Positions 12,801 through 24,800 of a DNA stretch of 64,000 bases are shown piece after piece. The notes beneath the pieces were generated by a model. It did not search any database and was not told the origin of the DNA. It worked only from the letters and a program-made list of their open reading frames with translations. Position numbers and translations under genes: made by a program. Source of the DNA: Bathymodiolus brooksi (lineage: Eukaryota > Mollusca > Bivalvia > Mytilida > Modiolidae); the NCBI GenBank assembly GCA_963680875.1, contig OY804579.1:83627095-83691094 (forward strand), written 5' to 3'. The first letter of the stretch is position 1. Every line of letters begins with the position of its first letter.

Positions 12801-15800
12801 ACTTAAGATAAGTCTCTTAATGTGAACCCTTGTTAGTGGTGATAGGCTTGTAGGCGGATCTTAACCACTCAGCAACCGAGGCCCCATATGCCTAGGGATG
12901 TCCACTACATTACATGTTGATATTGAATGTTAACTTAAATAATATGACCCCATTCTTGTGTTCATGATATAAACTATAAAAATGTTAGATAGCTATTGAA
13001 ATCAAAGTTTGAATAAAAAAAACAAATGATAATTGTTACTCCAGTAGTGAGCAATGAAAGGTATAAATTTTTTCAATGAAAAAAAACTGCAGCCAAAGAC
13101 TTGATCTGATAAAACTGAAATTTATTACTTCAAAAGACACTGAAAATGTTGTCTTATATGCAGGGCCTGATTATTCTATAGGCTAGAATAAGAGGTAGTC
13201 TTGGGGCCCCTCAAGCTTGAGGGGCCCTGCTAAAAGATTTTCAAATATAAATTTTTAAGCTATGTAAATGTCATTAAAATATATCACAAAGGTGGGGGGC
13301 ATAATTTCATTAGCCTAGGGACCCCTAAAGGTCATAATCCAGCCCTGCTTATATGTATATAATTATGGACATAATTTATCTATTTTGATAAGTATCTTCT
13401 AAATCATGTACCATGAGGAAGGTTAATATCAATAAAAATGTAATTTCTATTTCAAAAACAAATACCCACATTTATAATTAACCTATAGCTGATTTTCACC
13501 CCAAAAAAATGCTTTTCATGCAAAAAGAAGAGTTCTTTTTCTGTAATTGTTAAAATTCTCCACTAAACACCAATGCTGTGCATAAAATATATGTTAATGT
13601 GTCAAACAGAATGTGTACTAACCTAGTTTTATTTTTCTTCAATTTGTTGGTTCTAGGAGATACCAGTACATCATCACCATTCACTTGGTTTTTGGCACGA
13701 AGGTATGAGACAGATTGTCCTTTGGTAGCTAAAATTGGATCTGAAAAATAAAAGATATTAATTTTTATCAATTTCAGAATTTAACCCCAAAAAATTTCAG
13801 AAGGAAAACATTCTTGTATAGTAGTTTGATTGATTTTTTGTTGCTTAACGTCCAGTGGCAAATATTTCATACATATTCAGGATGATATTCCAAACTTTTA
13901 GTTGAGCAAATACCCATAAAAACTTCTAAGTACCATTTAATAACTTACATATACCTATGTGTATATCAACATCACAGTTGTGGGTTTTATTTCCACCCAT
14001 GACGAGGTATACTCGATACAACTTTATGTGATGAAGTTTGTCAGCGACTTGCAGAAGGCAATAGTTTTCTCCTAGTACTTGCTGAAAATTGGGTGTTTTC
14101 TCCTGGGTACAGAAGTCCCACTGTAATAAGGCCACCTCTCTTATAAAGCCACTCTTAAAAAAGACCCCTCCTCTTATAAAGGCTGTTTTTTCATTGCAGA
14201 ACGGATGGACTTATACAAGAGGGTGACTACTATACTACAATTTTCTCCACCATTAAATCTGACCATCAAAACATTAAACACCAACATCCCTGGCTTACCA
14301 GTACTATCAACATGTTCATGAAGTGTTGAGAAATCCAGGAGTGGTATGAATGGTTTACGACTGTTACTAGGAGATCTACTAGGAGACATGTCAGGAGAGC
14401 CTCGTCTTTCTATTTCCTCTCTGTTATTGGTCAATTCCAGAAAGGCGACCCTTGGTTTAGGATGATTGTGGCTCAGATTACCGTCCTCGTTTTCCTGGTT
14501 GTTGTTAGAGATACCCTCTATCATTGGGATTGATTCTGCACTCTCTGATGTCTTGTTATGTTTAGAAGGTACTGGAATTTCATCCTGGATAATCTGATCT
14601 TCACCAAAACTTCCCAGAGATTTTCTAGAGGGAGATCTCCTATTTGCAGGACCTGCAGTTCTTTTAAACTAGAAAGAAACAACAGCACATAATGCAAATT
14701 ACAAATCACATCACATGAATAATGCAAATTACAAGTCATGTGACATTTATAATGCAAATTACAGGTCACATTACAAATCACAAGTCATGTGACATTTATA
14801 ATGCAAATTACAGGTCACATTACAAATCACATGATATTCTAACAAATTTTATATTTTATTTAAGTATTTAATCATGACTATTGTTTAATTAAGTTGTTAC
14901 CAAAAGAATAACAACCAGGACAACTTGTACGAATCTCCTTGTAACCTTGTAAACAAATTATCAAAATATAAAACTTGAAAATCGATTGAGATACATAAGT
15001 TTTATGGGGATAACCAAGCCACAGAATAATAAAATAAAAAGTAAACAACATTGATTTTAAGATAATGAAACCACATGCTGATGTCTGAATAAATTAATAG
15101 CTTGATTGATTGGTGTTTAATGCCAAATTTTGCAGTATTTCAGCTATATCGTGGTGTGAACTAAATTAATAGCAGAGTTTTACTTAATATTATATGAGCT
15201 ACACAATATCAATGACTTCAGCATCTAGATAACAGATCGATTTTTCATATCATTTAAGACATGGTAAAAGAATATACAAGAAAATGATCTTTGTTAGGAA
15301 ACTTATGATACACATTCTGTATATCTACTGTAGGGGGTTAGGGTTGTGGTGTTTAATGCCACTTTCAACAATATTTCAATTACAACGTGGAGGTCAGTTT
15401 TATTGGTGGAGAAAAGCAGAGGACAACCACCGACCTTTTGCAAGTCACTAACAAACTTCATCACATAATGTTGTACACCTTGCCCTGATTGAGATTCGAA
15501 CTTACAACATCAGTGATGATAGATGCTAACTGCATAGGTAGTTGTAAATCCAACTACCATAAGATCAGTCAGGACGGCCCCCAAACAATATTGAACTTAA
15601 TATGATACTGATCAGAAACTAAGAGCTGATGTCTGTATAAATTAATAGTAAAGCTTGATTTTTTTTAACATGAGTAACGCAATATCAATAAATTCAGCAT
15701 CTATATAACACATGAATTGTTCATATCATTTAAGACATGGTAAAAGAATATACAAGGAAATGATCTTTGTTTGGAAGCTTGTGATACAATTCTGTATATC

Positions 15801-18800
15801 TACTGTAGGGGTGTTATATATCGTGGCGGTCAGTTTATTGGTGGAGGAAACTGGAGTACCCGGAGAAAACCACCGACCTGCTGCAAGTCACTGACAAACT
15901 TTATCATATAATGTTATATCGAGTACACCTCACCTGTGCAGGATTCAAACTCACAATGTTAGTGGTTATAGGCACTGATTGCACAGGTGGTTATAAATCC
16001 AACTACCATACGATCACATTCACGACAGCTCCTTATATCTACTGTATAAATACTTTATATTCACTTACTGTTGACAAAGTTTCATTTGAATTTCTCCGTA
16101 CGATTTCAAAAACATCTCGGTCACCACCATCATCATCATCATCGTCGTCTTCAATATACTCTTCCAACCTTAAAATCACAATATTTAAAAGAACTTAAAA
16201 ATATGAAATTTTATATTAATTGCTCTCCAAACACCTCTTTTTCTTACTCGTTATGATTCTGTTTGATCAATAATATTTAGCACATTAAAAACATATATAA
16301 GGGGGGGATGTGATACCATTAACAAGTTTAACACTGCCACATTTTTGTGTCTGTCCCAAGCCAGGACCTGGATTACCAACACCGTATGTGGTGGTTTTTT
16401 TTAATTGTGTAGGTTGCTTATTTTGTTGATATTGGTGGAATTGTTGACCATCACTTTTTAAACTTTCTATTCACGATAGATTTGTTGATTTAATATGAAG
16501 CCTGTCTTGACAAGACCACCTTGCCTGTCAACAAAATGAGATATTTTAAGACAGGTGGTCTCTTAACACAGATTTGATTTATTTATAGTTAATAAGGAAT
16601 TATGACATTTTAAATTAAATCTAACAAATATGTATCCCAGTATTTTAAGGAATCTTGATTACCTGTGTTCATTAATCTCTTTCCTTTCAGATTCCTCTAA
16701 GTCATCAACATCCACAGTTATTGGAGCCTAAATAAATTAAAACACACATTATTAACACTACTACTACTAGTAAGATATAAGACAGAAAACAACCAATTTT
16801 AACAATAACATAATATAAAAAAAATTTGTGGTTATTAAAGATTATTTATCAAATGGAACCTTAAAACAAATATTTGATTGATTGAGTGGTGTTTATGCCA
16901 ACTTTAGCAGTATTTCAGCAATAGTGTGGTGTATTACAAGACAAAAAAACTATATTTCTTTTTTCGAATGTAGTTGTAAAAACAATCCTCATGATAAAGT
17001 GAGGCATTTTCAAAAACAAATTAAAATTGTAAATAATAACAGGGACGTTAACAGCATTTCATGTCCAAATGGCAGAAAAAAAATATTCTATTAAGAGTCT
17101 CGATTTTAGTTCAATTATGACTATTAAAATTCGGATTTCGGTAGAACTATGATTATCAAAATATGGATTGTCGCAATACCATTTCGCATCACGAGTTTAT
17201 ACTTCTGACATGGTGTATTGAAAAAATTTATGAATCGGACAGTAATTGTGTAAACTCCTTATTAAAGGCTGAAGTTTCTTAAATGTAATACCTGTCCAAT
17301 TATGATGCCTTTCTTTTCAAACATGTCAAAAGCTTTAGAAAATGGTTTGGTCTTAACAGGTTTTATAATATCTACTTCCATCTTCTCTGTTTCTGTATTT
17401 TCAAAGACTTTTATCCTGTTAAAGACAGGCAGCACTTCCTCTTCATGATTTACTCTAAAATTAGAAGATATATATTGGATTGTTATCATTGGTTTAGTTG
17501 GTCTTAATGCCATTTTCAACAATATTTCAGTTATATCATGGCGGTCAGTGGATGGAGGAAACCGGAGCACCCAGAGAAAACCACTGACCTGTCGCAAGTC
17601 ACAGACAAACTTTATCACATAATGTTGTATCAAGTACACCTCACCTAGGCTGGGTTCGAACTCATAAAGTTAGTGGTGATAGGCACTGATTGCATAGGTA
17701 GTTGTAAATCCACCTATCATACGATCATGACCATGACGGCCCCTAACCCTAAAATTAGAATATATATATTGAATTATTAATCTTAAAGATCATATCTGTG
17801 GTGTAATGCTTAGTGTATTTGTTGTGAGTGCAAAAATCATACATTTCTATCCCTAGTCAGATCAAACCCAAGACTATGAATTTGATATTTGCTGCTTGTC
17901 CTCTCAAGAAGAATTAAGGAGTAAGAGCAAACAATACTTTGATCTGATTCAGGATAATGTGTTTGAGTAGAACTACATGTTTACCTGCAAAACTGTTGTG
18001 TACTCAGTTTGTAGGTCTAATGTAATAAAACAGACATTATCATCATTTCGCCAAAAATAACTTGTTCTTTCCGTGATTGAGGTAAAATAATTCAAGGGCA
18101 CCACTTTCAACAATATTTAAGTTATATCGATGTGGTCAGTTTTATTGGTGGATGAAACTGGAGTGCCCCGAGAAAACCATCGACCTGTCGCAAGTCACTG
18201 ACAAACTTTATCACATAATGTTGCATTGAGTACACCTCGCCATGAATGGGATTCGAACTGACAACGTTAGTGGTGATAGGCACTCATTGCATAGAAAAAT
18301 AAACTAGAGGCTCCCAGGAGCCTGTATAGCTCACCTGGGTATAATAACAACATCAGTCAATAAAACTTGATAACTTCGGTAAAAAAAATTAACAAATGTA
18401 GCCTTCGTCATTGCAGACACCTTCTACAAAAAAATGTGGGCAGGGGTTCCCCCTTTAATGTAAGTTATCAAAATTGCTGTAAAAAAACATATATGTCAAT
18501 GATTCTCAAAATTTAGCTTTTCCTACTTCACATTTTGTAATAGAGTTGCTTCCCTTTGATTATTTGAGTAACCAAAAGCAGTGAGTCAACAAAAAAATGC
18601 ATTTCAAGAGGAATAACTCTTCACAGTTGTCGCATATTTTTAACTGTGGGAAATTTTTTGTAGATCTTGACATGATGAACATTTTTGCAGTGTAAACTTT
18701 CCCTCTATCTCTAATAGTTTTTGAGATACAAGATGATAGTATTAAAATTGAGAACATTTTGATGAAAAAAGGGCAATAACTCCAAAATGGGTAATGGGAT

Positions 18801-21800
18801 TTACTTCAAAATTGCAGGGTAGGAAGATCTTGACATGCTGCAAATTTTTGCAATTTAAACTTAACCTTTATCTCTTATAGTTTTTAAAATATAAGATGAA
18901 AAGTATTAATTTTTTTTTTATAAATTTGATGAAAAAAGGGCAAGAACTCCAAGATGGGTAATCAGATTTACTTCAAAATTGCAGGTACAAAAAAAATTGA
19001 TCGAAGGGCCGAACAGCCAGACACATTTTTGGAAGAGAACCATCCAATGACTATTTCATCAAAATTTTGTTCTTATTGAGCAAATGGTTTCAGACAAAAA
19101 GATTTTTATGGGAATTTCCCATAGGGTCCTATGTTAAATTAAGTTCGACTGTGGCGGCCATCTTGGTCGGTGTTCTGAAATGGCGGACACAATTTTGGAA
19201 GACCACCCAAGGATCATTTCAGCAAAGTTTGGTTGAGATTGGCTCAGTAGTTTCAGAGGAGAAGATTTTTTTTAAATTTCATCCCCCCTTTTTTCTAATT
19301 TGCATAATCGGTCAAAACAGGCAAAAGTTCATAGTTCATAAAAAATCCTGTAATATATGTTAAAAAGCTCATCATTATGCTTATACAGTTCAAATTTGGG
19401 CACTTTCTCTGGCTTAAAATAGAGCAGTTTTGGCCATTTGAAGAAATTTCTATTTTTAGTCATGGTGGCCATCTTGGATACAGGACGGCGCTGATGGACA
19501 CAATTTTGAAAGGGGACCACCCAAGGATCATTTCAGCAAAGTTTGGTTGAGATTGGCTCAGTAGTTTCAGAGGAGAAGATTTTTTTTAATTTCATCCCCC
19601 CTTTTTTCTAATTTGCATAATCGGTCAAAATAGGCAAAAGTTCAAAGTTCACAAAAAATCCCGTAATATATGTTAAAAAGCTCCTCATTATGCTTATACA
19701 GTTCAAATTTGGGCACTTTCTGGCTTAAAATAGAGCAGTTTTGGCCATTTGAAGAAATTTCTATTTTTAGTAATGGCGGCCATCTTGGATACAGGACGGC
19801 ACTGATGGACACAATTTTGAAAGGGGACCACCCAAGGATCATTTCAGCAAAGTTTGGTTGAGATTGGCTCAGTAGTTTCAGAGGAGAAGATTTTTTTTAA
19901 ATTTCATCCCCCCTTTTTTCTAATTTGCATAATCGGTCAAAATAGGCAAAAGTTCAAAGTTCATAAAAAATCCCGTAATATATGTTAAAAAGCTCATCAT
20001 TATGCTTATACAGTTCAAATTTGGGCACTTTCTGGCTTAAAATAGAGCAGTTTTGGCCATTTGAAGAAATTTCTATTTTTAGTCATGGTGGCCATCTTGG
20101 ATACAGGACGGCGCTGATGGACACAATTTTGAAAGGGGACCACCCAAGGATCATTTCAGCAAAGTTTGGTTGAGATTGCCACAGTAGTTTCAGAGTAGAA
20201 GATTTTTTTTTAAATTGCATCCCCCCTTTTTTCTAATTTGCATAATTGGTCAAAATAGGCAAAAGTTCAAAGTTCATAAAAATCCTGTAATATATGTTAA
20301 AAAGCTCATCATTATGCTTATACAGTTCAAATTTGGGCACTTTCTGGCTTAAAATAGAGCCGTTTTGGCCATTTGAAGAAATTTCTATTTTTAGTAATGG
20401 TGGCCATCTTGGATACAGGACGGTGCTGACGGACACAATTTTGAAAGGGGACCACCCAAGGATCATTTCAGCAAAGTTTGGTTGAGATTGGCTCAGTAGT
20501 TTCAGAGGAGAAGATTTTTTTTAAATTTCATCCCCCCTTTTTTCTAATTTGCATAATCGGTCAAAATAGGCAAAAGTACAAAGTTCATAAAAAATCCCGT
20601 AATATATGTTAAAAAGCTCACCATTATGCTTATACAGTTCAAATTTGGGCACATTCTGCTTAAAAGAGAGCAGTTTTGGCCATTTGAAGAAATTTCTATT
20701 TTTAGTCATGGCGGCCATCATGGATACAGGACGGCGCTGATGGACACAATTTTGAAAGGGGACCACCCAAGGATCATTTCAGCAAAGTTTGGTTGAGATT
20801 GGCACAGTAGTTTAAGAGGAGAAGATTTTTATTTAATTTCATCCCCCCTTTTTTCTAATTTGCATAATCGGTCAAAATAGGCAAAAGTTCAAAGTTCATA
20901 AAAAAATCCCATAATATATGTTAAAAAGCTCATCATTATGCTTATACAGTTCAAATTTGGGCACTTTCTGGCTTAAAATAGAGCAGTTTTGGCCATTTGA
21001 AGAAATTTCTACTTTTAGTAATGGTGGCCATCTTGGATACAGGACGGCACTGACGGACACAATTTTGAAAGGGGACCACCCAAGGATCATTTCAGCAAAG
21101 TTTGGTTGAGATTGGCTCAGTAGTTTCAGAGGAGAAGATTTTTTTTTAATTTCATCCCCCCTTTTTTCTAATTTGCATAATCGGTCAAAATAGGCAAAAG
21201 TGCAAAGTTCATAAAAAATCCCGTAATATATGTTAAAAAGCTCATCATTATGCTTATACAGTTCAAATTTGGGCACTTTTGGCCATTTGAAGAAATTTCT
21301 ATTTTTAGTAATGGCGGCCATCTTGGATACAGGACGGCGCTGATGGACACAATTTTGAAAGGGGACCACCTAAGGATCATTTCAGCAAAGTTTGGTTGAG
21401 ATTGGCTCAGTAGTTTCAGAGGAGAAGATTTTTTTTTAATTTCATCCCCCCTTTTTTCTAATTTGCATAATCGGTCAAAATGGGTAATGGGATTTACTTC
21501 AAAATTGCAGGGTAGGTAGATCTTGACATGCTGCACATTTTTGCAATTTAAACTTAACATCTATCTCTAAATAGTTTTTGAAATATAAGACGAAAAGTAT
21601 TAAAATTTAAAAAAAAATTGATGAAAAAAGGGCAATAACTCCAAGATCGGTAATCAAATTTACTTCAAAATTGCAGGGTAGGTAGATCTTGACATGCTGA
21701 ACATGTTTGCAGTTTCAACTTACCACCTGTCTCTTAGAGTTTTTGAAATAAAGGACGAAAAGTATTAAAATTTTGAAAATTTGATGAAAAAAGGACAATA

Positions 21801-24800
21801 ACTCCAAAATGGGTAATGGGATTTACTTCAAAATTGCAGGGTGGGTAGATCTTGATATGCCGCACATTTTTGCAATTTAAACTTAACCTTTATCTCTTAT
21901 AGTTTTTGAAATATAAGACGAAAAGTATTAAAATTTTACAAATTTGATGAAAAAAGGACAATAACTCCAAGATGGGCAATCAGATTTACTTCAAAATTGC
22001 AGGGTAGGTAGATCTTGATGTGCTGATCATTTTTACCCCATGTCAGATTTTTGATATTATTAACGGTTTTTGAGTTATTACCCAAAACCTGCAATTTTAC
22101 CATATGTTCTATTTTTAGTAACAGCAGCCATGTTGGTTGGTGCACGGCATCACCGGACACAATTTTGAAACTAGACACCCTAGTGATGATTCAGACCAAG
22201 TTTGGTTTCCATTGGTTTAGTACTTTCAGAGGAGAAGATTTTTGAAAAAGTTTATGACGTACGACGGACGCCAAGTGATGGCAATAGCTCACATGACCCT
22301 TTGGGTCAGGTGAGCTAATAAATGTATTTCTCCGATATCTTTTTTTGATTGTTTTAACCAGTGTATTAGTTTTCACAAATCCACTTTTTATTTACATCCC
22401 CTTTCACTATTGTACAATCATTTGAAGTCATTGGTATCAATTTTCATGGAATGGAGGAAAAGATATATTCATGGAAACTTTAATTCTTTGAATGAACTTA
22501 ACAATGAATGAAAATAAGAAAAAATCAAAAAAAAGATTATGGAAAACGACATGGGAGAAATGCAATAACTGCAAAATTTAGATCTCCCCGTCACTGTCAC
22601 AGATTAGTGGGAAAATGTGCATTACAAAATATTTTTTCACAGCAGCCAACTGTGTTTGAAATATTTTTCTGTTATTATTGTAATTAATCTCCAAAAAAAT
22701 ATCCAAGACAAGAGTGTTTTTCTTGCTCCCAAATTTTAAAAAAATATTTGGCTTTCCAATTCTTTGACTTTGAGCATGCCTGATGAAGATTATTCCAGAA
22801 ACGAGTTTTGTTCACTAAAATAGATAGCTACGATTTATATTAATAATTTCACAACTTTCAAACCTTTCTTGCTGAAAATTAATATTTTACACTTCACAAA
22901 AAAAAAAGAAAGATTGGTTGTTCTCATAAGAAAGCAAACACCATAGGAAGACTCACTGAAAACTGTCAACCAAATCGATAATATTCCTTCGAAAAAAAAT
23001 TGTTGATACAGTCAAACTTGTCTATAGCGACCATTGAAGGGAGTTCAGAAATAAGGTCGCATAAGACAGGGAGTCGTTGAATAGAGGTTATGATATTTGC
23101 TCCCAAAATCTCGAGAGGAAAAACCCAGTTCGGGTATATAATCCGCATCAACTTGTAACCCGTTCGTGTGGAGGACAAATGCATGAATAGAGCTTAAATT
23201 CTGGCAAGAAAAAGGTATAATGAAATAAAAAATATGTTCAATTATCGTTAAATATTTCCGTCCTTTGTGGGTGAAATTAAGAAAAAAGAATATTAAATGA
23301 TCAAGTTTTTTACTTTCTTTCAACAGTTATTGTTATCGTAATTGAATTAATCATTATGATTAGAAGAATGAGATTTCCTGACAAAACTTTTTCAAACTTC
23401 AATCACTCGCCGAAAGCTATAAATAGCCTAATCACACAATCAGCATGTGTTTACCTTGATCTGTTACCGCACGTTAAACAAATGTTGACAGAAATATATG
23501 CTGGGAACCAGTACTTCATATAATAATTTTCAAAATCACAATTATTTATTTATAAAACTGAAAGATTAAAACGGTATTTTCTATAATAAGCAATTTTAAA
23601 TATTTAATTATAAATAAGAAATAAACCCAAATAAACCAAAACAACAATAATAAATCATCACGTGAACAACTTACCTTTTAAAAAAAATGGCGGTCTTACA
23701 CAATAATGCTAATCGTGACTTCATTTAATACGAAAAATTTATTATGAACTAGTAACAGGTATGGACTTTGGCAATGAGATGTTGTCAGTAGATCATGCAA
23801 ATATCAGCTAGAGGGATATTGGCAACAATCGCTGCATCAGCTGGGCAAAACAGACATTTTTCCAAAGTCGGGACTGTGTATGTTTATTTATTATCTAACT
23901 TCCGGTTTGATAATAATCCTCTAATAGTCGTTATATGAAGGATTTTTACCCAAAGAACACGTTCGTTAGTCGCGTTAGACAGTGGGTCGTTATATAAAGG
24001 TTGAATGCACGGGAAATCGCTGGGGAGGAATAAATAAGGTCGGCTAACAAAGGAAGTCGTTATATAGAGGGGGTCGCTAAGACAAGTTTGACTGTATCTT
24101 CTTTGGCATGGTGCAAACAAAAACTGACATGTATTAATATTCCCATTCTTTTCTGTGCAATTCTTTACATACCTGTGCTTAGAATTTCCGTTTTTAATAT
24201 CATCTTCATGAGAATTATCTGAAAAAGAAATAAAACATTCTTAGGTAATACAGGAGAAGAAGAAAAAATACAGACACAAATACAAAAACAAAACCAAAAC
24301 TAACAAATAAGTCATGCAATTGATTGTTGGCACAATGCCAGCATTAGCAATATTTTAGCTACATCATGGGAATTATTTCCATTAAAAATAACATATAAAA
24401 GACATTTTATGTTATTGTCTGGTATCAATACAAAAATCATCTAATAAAATCAATGATGACAAATATCTCTCTTCAATATGTAATTAGTTTTACGTATAGC
24501 ATATATACATTTAGAATTATTTCTCCATAATTTCATGCAGTTTTATATATTTTCTTCTCAAAATAGTTGTTTGATGGTATTTAATGTGACTTTCAACAAT
24601 ATTTCAGTTATATCGTGGCAGTCAGTTTTATTGTTGGAGGAAACCGGAGGACCCGGTGAAAACCACCAACCTGTCACAAGTCACTGACAAACTTTATATT
24701 AACGATATAACTGAAATATTGTTGAAAGTGGCGTTAAACACCATAAAGCAAACCTAACCCTAAACCAAGAAATTATAATCCTGACTGTTATCAAGAGTTA

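Larger units (their letters stand above)
18303..22318 (+). mobile_element. Composite HINE/pearl-like element, two repeat types
   Basis: The left end is AGAGGCTCCCAGGAGCCTGT (hairpin) and then TAGCTCACCTGG. The right end is GACGACGGACGCCAAGTGAT and a hairpin with one mismatch (22285-22317). The centre holds repeat U1 (about 160 bp; CAATAACTCCAAAATGGGTA … GCAGGGTAGGTAGATCTTGA) near 18755-18990 and 21480-22030. Between them lie about eight copies of repeat U2 (about 312 bp, 19020-21480). The join at 21470-21490 happens inside a phrase shared by both units (GGTCAAAAT). No gene is carried. The left end, right end and U1 are shared with 26310-27372, which lacks U2. Confidence 0.8.

Noticed and set aside
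14521..14781. 86-codon minus-strand reading over exon 13 and the octamer repeat
   Set aside because: It is out of frame with the phase required by exons 12 and 14; the in-frame reading gives the FAM13 linker.
19642..21560. Repeated 63-157-codon readings on both strands in the U2 array
   Set aside because: The 312-bp unit length is a multiple of three, so open frames recur; both strands are open equally, which argues against coding.
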